Below are positions 23,404 to 31,201 of a DNA stretch of 34,808 nt, piece by piece. The notes under the pieces were generated by a model. It did no database searches, had not been told where the DNA came from, and saw nothing but the letters and a program-made list of their open reading frames with translations. Where the stretch lies: contig NZ_BMVU01000060.1 in NCBI RefSeq assembly GCF_014650875.1, positions 1-34,808 on the forward strand. The letters are read 5' to 3'. This stretch comes from Streptomyces minutiscleroticus (GTDB lineage: Bacteria; Actinomycetota; Actinomycetes; Streptomycetales; Streptomycetaceae). The position numbers and the translations under genes are program-made. Numbering within the stretch: the stretch's first letter is position 1; the number at the start of each line of letters is the position of its first letter.

Positions 23404-24210
23404 ATGCTCACCACGAACGCGGCCGACACCGCGCCGAAAACCTACGCCTGGGAGATCCGGGCCAGCGGCCTGAGAGTACGCGTCGGACGCAAGAAGATGG
23501 CCGTCGACGGGCTCGACCTCTGCCTGGGCATCGGCACCCACGGCCTCCTGGGACCCAACGGAGCGGGAAAGACCACCCTGATCCGGACGCTGGCCACCGT
23601 GCTGCGCCCCACCGAGGGCGACCTGGAGATGCTCGGCACCCGCGTGGGCGCGATGGCTGACCACCGGGCCCTGCGCCGCCGGATCGGCTACCTGCCGCAG
23701 GAGTTCGGCTACTACAAGCGCTTCACGGTGCGTGAGTTCGTCGAGTACATGGCCTGGTTGAAGGAGGTTCCGAAGGCGGCCGTCCCCGCGGCCGTCCAGC
23801 GGGCCGTGGAACGCGTGGGTCTGGCGGACCGCGCCGACCATCGGATGAAGACCCTGTCCGGCGGCATGGTGCGGCGGGCCGGCATCGCTCAAGCCATCGT
23901 CAATGATCCCGCGGTGCTGCTGTTGGACGAGCCGACAGTCGGCCTGGACCCGGCGCAGCGGTTGCGCTTCCGCGAGCTGTTGCAGGAACTGGGCCGCGAC
24001 ACGTGTGTGGTCGTCTCCACCCATCTGGTCGAGGACGTCGCGGCCGCCTGCTCCGACGTGGTGCTCTTCGCCGAGGGCCGCCTTGTCTTCCAGGGCACGC
24101 CGGACGAGATGGCCGCGGCGGGCAGCCCCGAACATCCGGGCGGCAGCCCCCTGGAGCGCGGCTACTCGGCGCTGCTCCAGGACTCCGAGCAGCCGGGAGG
24201 CACCTGGTGA
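23404..24210 (+). CDS. ABC transporter ATP-binding protein
   Basis: A 268-residue ATPase from ATG 23404, with AAAGGAA ~10 nt upstream. It has Walker A LLGPNGAGKTTLIRTLATVL, Q-loop IGYLPQEFGYYKRF, signature TLSGGMVRRAGIAQAI, Walker B VLLLDEPTVGLDPAQR and H-loop VVVSTHLVEDV. The domain order matches CcmA/antibiotic-exporter (ABC-2) ATPases. The first ~20 residues are an unconserved leader. The stop overlaps the GTG of the membrane gene (GTGA), so the two are translated together. It probably powers the membrane proteins at 24207-26173. Confidence 0.9.
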   Translation: MLTTNAADTAPKTYAWEIRASGLRVRVGRKKMAVDGLDLCLGIGTHGLLGPNGAGKTTLIRTLATVLRPTEGDLEMLGTRVGAMADHRALRRRIGYLPQEFGYYKRFTVREFVEYMAWLKEVPKAAVPAAVQRAVERVGLADRADHRMKTLSGGMVRRAGIAQAIVNDPAVLLLDEPTVGLDPAQRLRFRELLQELGRDTCVVVSTHLVEDVAAACSDVVLFAEGRLVFQGTPDEMAAAGSPEHPGGSPLERGYSALLQDSEQPGGTW

Positions 24211-25604
24211 ACGCACGTGTCGTGCGCATCGAGCTGAAGCGCTCCATCGCCCCGTGGCCCGGCGTCGTCGTCCTGGCAGGCAGCCTGGCGGTCCTCCTGC
24301 TGATCGACGGGCTCTGGTGGCAGGGTGACGCGGGATGGACGGCCCAGTGGACCTCCATGGCCCTGTGGACCCGGTACCTGCTGAGCTTCTGGTGGCCGCT
24401 CGTGGTGGGCCTGGGGGCGGTGTACGGGCTGCGCGACTCCCGCTCGCGGATGACCGAACTGCTGACGACCACACCGCTGCCGACCTGGCGCCGTGCGGCG
24501 CTGCCGGCCGGCGCAACGGCACTCGTGCTGGCGTCCGGCTTCGGCCTCCTGGTCCTCGTGGGCGGAGTCCAGGTGGCCCTCGGCGCCACCGCCTACACGA
24601 GTCTCGGCTGGCTGCCGATCTCGCTGGTGGCGGCGCTGTCCCTCGTCGCGGGGGCCGTGTTCGGCATGGGCCTCGCGCGGGCCGTGCCCTCTGCGCTCAC
24701 CCCGCCGGCCCTGACAGTGTTCCTCTTGCTGACGGCCCTCTTCCTGCGACAGAGCAATGAGGAGGCACTGCCGTCGAGCGTCGCGCCGAACCGGCTCGCC
24801 CTGCTGTTCCCGGTGACTGCGGAGCCGCGGGAGATGCTGCTGACCCTGTCCGGCTCTGTGCACCTCGGCCAGACGCTCTGGCTGCTCGGCCTGCTCGCCA
24901 CCGGTTTCGCACTGCTGTCGGCCGCGACCCTCCGGGCCCGGCTGCTCGCGGTGGCCCCCGTCCTGGCGGGCGCAGCCCTGGCCCTGCTGATCCTCCCGGC
25001 CACTCCGCGCAACACCTACGTCATCGACAAGGCCGCCGCCACCCTGGTCTGCGACGGGCCGGTGTGCGTGACGCAGGCGAACCGCTCGCACCTGCCCGAA
25101 CTCGCGTCGCGCGGCAAGGACGCGCTGCGCGTGCTGCACGACGCCCTGGGCGACAAGGCACCGAACTCGGTGCGGGAGGAAACCGAGCCGCGCGCGCTCG
25201 GCGACGAACGCCGACTCTTCGGCGACACGGTGCTGGTCGACTTCGACGACCCGCTGATCGCCCATGCGACAGGGGCGGAACTGACCCGCCTCCTGGTCGC
25301 CCAGGGCCTGGCACCGAACTGCGCACCGCGCACCGTCTGGGAGGGCGGGGGGCAGATCGACATCCCCGTGCAGAGCATCGCCGCGAGCTGGGCCCTGGGC
25401 GATCACCGGTTCACACCGCTGCAGAGCCCGGACTCCTACGTGTACTCGCAGCGTACATGGGCGGACGCCGACGCCGCCTGGCAGCGGCTGATGGCGCTGT
25501 CACCGGCCGAGCAACGCTCGCGGATCGCCGAGGTGCGCGCCGCCGCCCTCTCCTGCACGGGGAACGACGAGCTTTCGGTGTTGGCGGGGAGGGCGTCGCA
25601 ATGA
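24207..25604 (+). CDS. ABC-2-like membrane protein with extracytoplasmic C-terminal domain
   Basis: A 465-residue protein from GTG 24207, with GGGAGG ~7 nt upstream. The N-terminal ~270 residues contain about six transmembrane helices, in the style of ABC-2 permeases. Residues ~275-455 are soluble and hydrophilic, with a few Cys (LVCDGPVCVTQ, LAPNCAPRTVWEGG) that could form disulfides outside the cell. I do not recognise this C-terminal domain. It is translationally coupled to the ATPase before it and to the next membrane gene (ATGA), and so is probably the permease of this transporter. Confidence 0.72.
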   Translation: MNARVVRIELKRSIAPWPGVVVLAGSLAVLLLIDGLWWQGDAGWTAQWTSMALWTRYLLSFWWPLVVGLGAVYGLRDSRSRMTELLTTTPLPTWRRAALPAGATALVLASGFGLLVLVGGVQVALGATAYTSLGWLPISLVAALSLVAGAVFGMGLARAVPSALTPPALTVFLLLTALFLRQSNEEALPSSVAPNRLALLFPVTAEPREMLLTLSGSVHLGQTLWLLGLLATGFALLSAATLRARLLAVAPVLAGAALALLILPATPRNTYVIDKAAATLVCDGPVCVTQANRSHLPELASRGKDALRVLHDALGDKAPNSVREETEPRALGDERRLFGDTVLVDFDDPLIAHATGAELTRLLVAQGLAPNCAPRTVWEGGGQIDIPVQSIAASWALGDHRFTPLQSPDSYVYSQRTWADADAAWQRLMALSPAEQRSRIAEVRAAALSCTGNDELSVLAGRASQ

Positions 25605-26173
25605 GGTGGCTGATCCTGTACGCCCGTTCACGACAGGTGCCCGCCTCGGCCGCGGCGGTCGCGCTCGTCACGCTGGTGGCGTGGGCCTTCAACCAGGACG
25701 GCGCGGGCCCGATGAACCTGGGGATCGCGGTCCTGATCCTGACCGCGAACGTCGCAGCCGCTTCCGTCGGGCTCGGTGGGCGGGACGTCGCGCTGGATCG
25801 CACGGCCGCGATCCGGTGGGTGCCCCGACGGGCGGCGCACGTGCTGCTGGCCGGCGCGGTCGCCGGGGCGGCGCTGCTGGCGGTCCAGGCGGCGGGAGCC
25901 GAGCTCGCCCCGGCCGCGCTCGTGGTCCGCGACAGCGCGGGCTTGGCCGGCCTGGCCGCGCTCGGGGCGGTGCTCGGCGGAGCACCGTTCGCCTGGACCC
26001 TGCCGATCGGCTGGCTCTCGTTCACCCTCCTCGTCCCGGTTCCGCCCGGCATCGCGGGAGAGGTGAGCGGCTGGATGATCATTTACCCCGCCACGACGGC
26101 GTCCGCCGCGACCGCGTGGGCCCTGCTGGCGACCGGCACCGTGCTGTACGCCGCAGCAGGACCGAGACGGTAG
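25601..26173 (+). CDS. Membrane protein, second transporter subunit candidate
   Basis: A 190-residue protein from ATG 25601, overlapping the preceding stop. It has about five to six hydrophobic helices (ASAAAVALVTLVAWAFNQDG, LGIAVLILTANVAAASVGLG, WALLATGTVLYAA). A central GRDVALDRTAAIRWVPRRAA loop is cytoplasmic-like and basic. Family unknown. As the last gene before a strong terminator (26191-26229), it is probably a partner of the larger permease. Confidence 0.65.
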   Translation: MRWLILYARSRQVPASAAAVALVTLVAWAFNQDGAGPMNLGIAVLILTANVAAASVGLGGRDVALDRTAAIRWVPRRAAHVLLAGAVAGAALLAVQAAGAELAPAALVVRDSAGLAGLAALGAVLGGAPFAWTLPIGWLSFTLLVPVPPGIAGEVSGWMIIYPATTASAATAWALLATGTVLYAAAGPRR

Positions 26174-26190
26174 CGGACACGTCCCGCGCC

Positions 26191-26229
26191 GAGCGCTTCG
26201 GTTGGCGAGCTTCGCCAGCCGAAGCGCTC
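26191..26229. terminator. 18-bp stem-loop terminating the sigma/ABC operon
   Basis: GAGCGCTTCGGTTGGCGA (26191-26208) pairs with 26212-26229 around a 3-nt loop, with a single G-U pair. It lies 17 bp after the last operon stop. The other side is the end of the ISL3 remnant, so it may act in both directions. Confidence 0.8.
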
Positions 26230-26264
26230 AGTTGTGCCGAAGCGCGACGGGTGCAGCTCCTGGC

Positions 26265-26937
26265 TCATACAGGATTTTCGTAGCCGGTGATCGTCCAGAG
26301 GTCGTCATCGATGGGCTGTCGCCTGGTGCGGCGGGAGTGGGCGCCGAGGATGACGCGCTTGCGCAGCAGTGGGATGCCGGCCTTGCCTGCCAGCTGGCGT
26401 TCGATGAGCTTCAGATCGGTGATCCGGCCTTCCGCCACGCCTGAACCGTGCGGCAGGGCCGCGCCGGCTCGCACCGCGTCGATGTCGTCGCGCAGTCCGT
26501 TCGCGTAACTGGCCGACTGCGGAATCCCGTCCGTCCTGACCTGGGTGATCCAGCGGTCGAGCAGGCTGGTGCGCTTTGTGGCGAAGACGGTCGCGAAGGA
26601 GTGGATGCGGTCGTGGAGGGTGGCTGGTTCCGGGCAGCGGTTGCGGAGTTGCTTCACGAAGGTGCGCTGGTCCTCGCCCAGGCGCTCCGGCCGGCTCGTC
26701 GACAGGCGACAGACCTCGAACACGCTGCGTGCCGGTGCGGGTGCGGGTGGCGGCAGCCTCGCGTCCAGGGCCTTTCGGTGTGTGGACACATAGAGGCGGA
26801 CCGTGCCCCCGCTGCCGGTGAAGCCGCGGGCGGCCACCTCCCGGAACAGGCCCGCGATGTTGTGTTCGCCCTCGTTCCAGCGCCGGTGCAGATGGCCCTG
26901 GTAGGGAGCGAGGATGCCGGCGCGCTGAAATATCCCC
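26265..26937 (-). pseudogene. ISL3-family transposase, C-terminal half
   Basis: The reading from about 26937 to the stop at 26265 matches the ISL3 C-terminal half: PYQGHLHRRWNEGEHNIAGL, FREVAARGFTGSGGTVRLYV, then PERLGEDQRTFVKQLRNRCP, ANGLRDDIDAVRAGAALPHG and SGVAEGRITDLKLIERQLAG, ending KAGIPLLRKRVIL. The zinc-binding N-terminus and the first catalytic Asp region are missing, so it is a 5'-truncated remnant. A small stem-loop (ccccccggtttcggggg, about 26935-26951) marks the break. Confidence 0.82.
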
Positions 26938-27009
26938 CCGGTTTCGGGGGCGACTTCCATTGGACGATCTGTCGGTACCGCTCCTGGGCTCAGGGACGAG
27001 GGCCGTCGA

Positions 27010-27591
27010 TCAGACACTTCCGGTGGAGCCGAGAAGTTCGCGGTAGCGCTTGGCGTGCACAGCAAGGTCCTTGTCGGAGACGGTACGGGCTCCGTGCAGA
27101 ACCAGCGGCTCGGCAAGGCGCATGCCGACCAGGCGGGCGGTGGCGTCGAGAGGTGCCAGCAGTTGGGCCATCGTGAAACGGGAGGTGGGATCGCCGGCAG
27201 CGTACGAGTCTTCGGGCCCGCCCGTGGAGGTGACCACCTGAAGGGTCTTGCCGCGTAGTGCAAAGCCGCTGCCGCCGTAGGCGAAGCCGTGGGTGAGGAC
27301 CTGGTCGATCCACGCCTTGAGCACTGCGGGGACGGAGTACCAGTACCAGGGGAACTGCCACACGATCCGGTCGTGGTCGCGCAGCAGTTGCTGCTCACGG
27401 GCGATGTCGAAGCGGCCGTCGGGGCAAGCGGGGCTGATCTTGTGGACGGTGACGTGCGGGAGGTCGCTCACGGCCTCGGCCAGGCGGGCGGTGATGCGGG
27501 AGGAAGCCAGGTCGGGATGGGCGACGACAACCAGGGTGCGCGAGGGGGGCAGGCCGGCTGAGGTTGCGGAGAGAAGGCTGGGCTGGTTCAT
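27010..27591 (-). CDS. NAD(P)H:quinone oxidoreductase, flavodoxin-like fold
   Basis: A 193-residue protein from ATG 27591, with AAGGA ~9 nt upstream. It matches the KefF/MdaB/NQO-type flavoprotein family, which reduces quinones or related electrophiles with NAD(P)H and bound FMN or FAD. Motifs are TLVVVAHPDLASSRITARLA, DHDRIVWQFPWYWYSVPAVL and KAWIDQVLTHGFAYGG, and the product-loop GKTLQVVTSTGGPEDSY. It is divergent from a TetR regulator, the usual arrangement for redox-cycling or drug-induced detoxification; the dyads between them are probable operators. Confidence 0.85.
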   Translation of the reverse strand: MNQPSLLSATSAGLPPSRTLVVVAHPDLASSRITARLAEAVSDLPHVTVHKISPACPDGRFDIAREQQLLRDHDRIVWQFPWYWYSVPAVLKAWIDQVLTHGFAYGGSGFALRGKTLQVVTSTGGPEDSYAAGDPTSRFTMAQLLAPLDATARLVGMRLAEPLVLHGARTVSDKDLAVHAKRYRELLGSTGSV

Positions 27592-27696
27592 CGGACTTGA
27601 TCCTTGGCTGCGGTCGGCTTACGGGACAGGCGAAGCAGACGATCCCTGGGCCACTGTGGCCATCCGGCGCGTCTGCCGGTGACATGGGTGTCACTC

Positions 27697-27720
27697 ACGT
27701 GGGGACCAGGTGCCCCACGT
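27697..27720. promoter_or_regulatory. 8-bp dyad in the NQO/TetR intergenic region
   Basis: acgtgggg (27697-27704) and ccccacgt (27713-27720) form an inverted repeat with an 8-nt spacer upstream of the larger dyad. It may be a second operator or promoter-associated dyad. Confidence 0.35.
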
Positions 27721-27732
27721 CTCGATTCATGT

Positions 27733-27775
27733 GACGGATCGTTCCGTCACGGAGTTTGTGACGGAACGATCCGTC
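27733..27775. promoter_or_regulatory. Double TetR operator: 18-bp perfect inverted repeat
   Basis: gacggatcgttccgtcac (27733-27750) is exactly complementary to 27758-27775, with a 7-nt spacer. Each arm is itself an imperfect palindrome (ACGGA...TCCGT), so the region offers two adjacent TetR-type sites. It lies between the divergent quinone reductase and TetR genes, ~90 bp upstream of the TetR start. Confidence 0.75.
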
Positions 27776-27864
27776 TGTCAAGCTGGGATCGAGGCCGGCA
27801 CGCTCGCGCAGGGCCCGTCGCTCGCCGCGTCGACTTCACGCACGACAAGCAGAAGGAGCACATC

Positions 27865-28452
27865 ATGGCTCGCAGAACAGCTGAGGAGAACCGGCGCCAC
27901 GTCCTGGCCGTGGCGAGCGGCCTGTACTACCAGCACGGCATCCGCGCCGTCGGCATGGACCGGGTGGTCAAAGAGAGCGGAGTCGGCAACGCCACCGTCT
28001 ATCGGCAGTTCCCCACCAAAGACGCTCTGGCCAGCGCCTACACACAGGACCGCGCCGACGCCTGGTTCGCGCGTATGCGCAAGGCCGCCGACCAGGCCGA
28101 CGACCCGCGCGAGAAGCTCCTGTCAATCTTCACGACCGTCATCGAGGAGACAGAACTCCCCACCTTCCGCGGTTGCCCCATGCTCAACACCCATACCGAG
28201 TTCCCCGACCCGCAGCACCCCGCAAACCGTGTCGCAGTCACCCACGAGCAGCGGGTCCGCCGATGGATGCGTGACTTGGCAGCCGACGCCTGCGCTCCCG
28301 ACCCCGAGCAGCTCGCCGACGATCTACTCCTCGTCCTCAATGGCGTCTACGTCACCGCCACCGTCCTCGGTCCCCAAGGCCCCGCCCAGCGCACCGTTGA
28401 GCTCGCTCGCCGCCTCATCTGGACTGCCTGCGGCGAACCTCGCCGCCCCTGA
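27865..28452 (+). CDS. TetR-family transcriptional repressor
   Basis: A 195-residue protein from ATG 27865, with AAGGAG ~8 nt upstream. The N-terminal domain (residues ~8-60) is TetR-type: AVASGLYYQHGIRAVGMDRV, VKESGVGNATVYRQFPTKDA. The C-terminal ligand domain is of the type seen in quinone/oxidative-stress regulators, with a Cys at LPTFRGCPMLNTHTEFPD that could be redox-sensitive. It probably represses itself and the divergent quinone reductase through the large dyad at 27733-27775. Confidence 0.88.
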   Translation: MARRTAEENRRHVLAVASGLYYQHGIRAVGMDRVVKESGVGNATVYRQFPTKDALASAYTQDRADAWFARMRKAADQADDPREKLLSIFTTVIEETELPTFRGCPMLNTHTEFPDPQHPANRVAVTHEQRVRRWMRDLAADACAPDPEQLADDLLLVLNGVYVTATVLGPQGPAQRTVELARRLIWTACGEPRRP

Positions 28453-28514
28453 GACGTGCCGCAACGCTCGCCGTCCCTCACGGAGGCCGCGGCGCAGCTC
28501 GTCGCCGACTTCTT

Positions 28515-30065
28515 CTACGCCGGTATGGTGTGTCCCTGGGAACGGTGGCCGGCAGGTCGGCGCCAAGCCTGTCGTTCCTGGCTGCGGGGGTCGTCGACCC
28601 GGGTCCACTCGGCGTCGATGCGCATCGTTGCCCGTCGCTCGTCGGCGTACGGGTCCCAGCCGGGGTCGCCGGTCCTGGCGAACCGGGCCCATGTCTCGTG
28701 CGTACGGGCGGCGAGATCCGCGGGGGGCGCGTCAGGGCCGAGCAGGGCGGCGGATCCGTGGAGCTGCGGAAGACGGGCGACGTCGAAGACGAAAGGCAGC
28801 TCGACCGCGTGGGTGGCGCCGAGTTCCCCGTCCAGGGCCCGGGAGCGCCAGGCGAACTCGTAGGCGTACGTCGCGGATTCCGGGTGGGCGGCATGTGCGC
28901 CGGCCAGGGCCCAGCTGCCGGCGCCGAACAGCGCGTCGCCCATGATGGCGGAGCGCAGCTCGCCGAAGGACGCCTCGGGGCGTGCCTTCCGGTACGTCTC
29001 GACGAGTCGCGCCGGTTCCGGGTGCGAGCGTGCCGCCGCATCGTCGACGTCACCGGGGGTCGAGGTGGCGTACTTGCCCACCGGGACCAGATAGAGGTTG
29101 CCCTCTTCGGTGTTGGTACCGATGAGCAGGTCGATGTCGCTGCTGAGGCCGGTGGCGACGGAATCGGCGGGCTGTGTGTCGAGGACCAGGCTGAAGGGGC
29201 TGAGTCCGATCAGCGGGTCGTGGTGCGTGCCGGTGCGCAGGTCGATGCCCGCGAGCCGGGAGGCGGCCTCGACCAGGCGGTCGTCGGAGATGTCCGCGAA
29301 AGCGTCGGCCCGGGGCTCGATGCCCAGGGCCCCGGCTGCTGCCCCGGTGACGCGGGCGGCCTGCTCGGTGGTGAACGCCCCCAGGCCGCTGCCGCTCTGG
29401 ACGATCGCCCGGCGGAACAGGCCTGCGGCTTCCGGGGTGGCGAGGACGCCGCCGACGATGGTCGCCCCGGCCGACTGGCCGAAGAGGGTGACGTTGTCCG
29501 GGTCACCGCCGAAGGCGGCGATGTTCTCCCGTACCCAGCGCAGCGCGGCGACGACGTCGAGCAGTCCTCGGTTGGCGGGCGCCCCGGGGATGTCGAGGAA
29601 CCCGGTGATGCCGAGCCGGTAGTTGAGGGTGACGAGGACGACGCCGTCGCGGGCGAAGGCGGAGCCGTCGTACAGCGCGGACCGCGTGGATCCGGCGACG
29701 AATCCGCCGCCGTGGACGAACACCATGACGGGCAGGCCGCCGCCGACTTCAGGCGTCCAGACACTGACCGTGAGGTAGTCCTCGCCGCGGCTCCAGCCGG
29801 TGCCGAAGTAGGGGGACATGTCGACGCTGCCGAGCCTGCGCTCGGACTGCGGCGCGTTGGGTCCCGGCACGGTGGCGTCCCGTACGCCGTCCCACGGCTC
29901 GTGCGGCCGGGGCGGCGCGAACCGGCCTGCGCCGCGAGGCGGGGCGGCGTAGGGAATGTTGAGGTAGAGGACCGTGTCGCCCTGGCGCAGGCCGCGGACG
30001 GCTCCCTGCGCCGTGGTCACGACGGGGTCGGGGTGGTGGCTCGTGTGTCGTGTCCTGTGGCTCAT
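28515..30065 (-). CDS. Type B carboxylesterase
   Basis: A 516-residue alpha/beta hydrolase from ATG 30065. Family signs are the N-terminal GAVRGLRQGDTVLYLNIPYA, EDYLTVSVWTPE, oxyanion-hole VMVFVHGGGFVAGST, the nucleophile elbow VTLFGQSAGATIVGG (Ser), the acid in LLIGTNTEEGNLYLVP (Glu) and the His in GATHAVELPFVFD, so the catalytic triad is complete. There is no signal peptide. Such enzymes hydrolyse carboxylic esters with broad specificity. It starts 43 bp after the metallo-beta-lactamase gene, so the two form an operon; the junction holds CGTGTCT-type repeats. Confidence 0.85.
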   Translation of the reverse strand: MSHRTRHTSHHPDPVVTTAQGAVRGLRQGDTVLYLNIPYAAPPRGAGRFAPPRPHEPWDGVRDATVPGPNAPQSERRLGSVDMSPYFGTGWSRGEDYLTVSVWTPEVGGGLPVMVFVHGGGFVAGSTRSALYDGSAFARDGVVLVTLNYRLGITGFLDIPGAPANRGLLDVVAALRWVRENIAAFGGDPDNVTLFGQSAGATIVGGVLATPEAAGLFRRAIVQSGSGLGAFTTEQAARVTGAAAGALGIEPRADAFADISDDRLVEAASRLAGIDLRTGTHHDPLIGLSPFSLVLDTQPADSVATGLSSDIDLLIGTNTEEGNLYLVPVGKYATSTPGDVDDAAARSHPEPARLVETYRKARPEASFGELRSAIMGDALFGAGSWALAGAHAAHPESATYAYEFAWRSRALDGELGATHAVELPFVFDVARLPQLHGSAALLGPDAPPADLAARTHETWARFARTGDPGWDPYADERRATMRIDAEWTRVDDPRSQERQAWRRPAGHRSQGHTIPA

Positions 30066-30097
30066 GTCTCGGGCCTCGTCTCTCGTGTCTCGTGTCT
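30041..30097. repeat. Degenerate CGTGTCT repeat at the esterase start
   Basis: Units such as tcgtgtc and tctcgtg recur across 57 bp, most regular at 30080-30096 (tctcgtgtctcgtgtct). It spans the esterase start codon and the gap to the upstream gene. Slippage here could change the spacing or the first codons. Confidence 0.55.
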
Positions 30098-30108
30098 TTC
30101 CGCAGGAC

Positions 30109-31023
30109 TCAGACCTGCTCGGTGTACGGGGCGAAGGGGGCCCAACCCTTGATGGCGAACGTGTCTCCCTCGCGTGCCACTTCGGCGGCGCCGTGGCCGC
30201 CCAGATGCGCGGGGATCACGAGTGCGTTGTTGTCGGCCGCCCAGCCCAGCACCTTGCGGCGGGTGGCGCGGGCGCCCACGGGGTCCTCGCAGAAGCAGCT
30301 GTTGGAGTCGGGGTCGAGGATCTGCACGGGACTGTGCAGCATGTCCCCGACGAACACCGCGCGGTCCGTCCCGGAGGCGAGGGTCAGCACGGAGGAGCCG
30401 GGGGTGTGTCCGGGAGCCGCGTCCAGGCGGAGGTCGGCGTCGATCCGGTGGCTGTTCTCCCACAGCAGCGTCTGGCCGGCCCGGTGCACCGGGGCCACGC
30501 TGTCCTCGAAGACGTTCTGGTTGCCGCGGCCGAACAGTGGCTCGTGACCGTTCCCGGGGTTCCAGAAGTCGAAGTCGTCCTTCGGCATCAGATAGGTGGC
30601 GTTGGGAAAAGTGGGGACCCACTGGCGGCCGTCCAGATACGTGTTCCAGCCGACGTGATCGACGTGGAGATGTGTGTTGATCACGACGTCCACGTCCTCG
30701 GGCTGGACGCCGGCCCGCGCGAGGTTGGCCAGGAAGGCTGTTTCGAGGCGGCTCCAGACCGGCGAGTACGGGCGGTCCTTGTGGTTGCCCACGCCGGTGT
30801 CGACGAGGATGGTCCTGCCTCCGCTGCGCAGCAGCCAGGTCTGGATCGCGGAATTGACGGTGTTGGTCTCGGAATCGAGGAAATGCGGGGTCAGCCAGGA
30901 GGCGCCGTCGTTCCACACTTCCTTCGGATTTTCGGGGAAGAAGGTGTCGGGTGTCATGTCGACGGAACCGAAGTACTCCCATACCCGGGTGATGGTGACG
31001 TTGCCGAGCGTGATCTGTTCCAT
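30109..31023 (-). CDS. Metallo-beta-lactamase-fold hydrolase
   Basis: A 304-residue protein from ATG 31023, with AGGA ~8 nt upstream. The zinc-binding HxHxDH motif is VDVVINTHLHVDHVGWNTYL. Later ligands are PGHTPGSSVL (His) and AVFVGDMLHSPVQI (Asp), followed by a C-terminal HLGGHG His. The family includes lactonases, esterases and quorum-quenching enzymes; the exact substrate is not evident. It is first in an operon with the carboxylesterase and divergent from a LAL regulator, which may control both. Confidence 0.82.
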   Translation of the reverse strand: MEQITLGNVTITRVWEYFGSVDMTPDTFFPENPKEVWNDGASWLTPHFLDSETNTVNSAIQTWLLRSGGRTILVDTGVGNHKDRPYSPVWSRLETAFLANLARAGVQPEDVDVVINTHLHVDHVGWNTYLDGRQWVPTFPNATYLMPKDDFDFWNPGNGHEPLFGRGNQNVFEDSVAPVHRAGQTLLWENSHRIDADLRLDAAPGHTPGSSVLTLASGTDRAVFVGDMLHSPVQILDPDSNSCFCEDPVGARATRRKVLGWAADNNALVIPAHLGGHGAAEVAREGDTFAIKGWAPFAPYTEQV

Positions 31024-31201
31024 GGGGTGTCCTGTGGCATGAGGAGGTAGTACTGAGACCGTACGAGCGGCCTCGGCGCGCGCGGTATCCGTAACGTGAC
31101 TGCACCTGTGCGCACGGCCGGGCGCCGGACCCGGCCGCTTGTAGCCTGGATGGGCCAGAGCAAGGCGACTCCGCTCGAGAGCCGCAATTCCGGGAGACTC
31201 C

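Noticed and set aside
28530..30152. A 540-codon open frame antisense to the carboxylesterase
   Set aside because: Gly/Val/Ala/Asp-rich shadow, while the other strand has a complete esterase with its triad.
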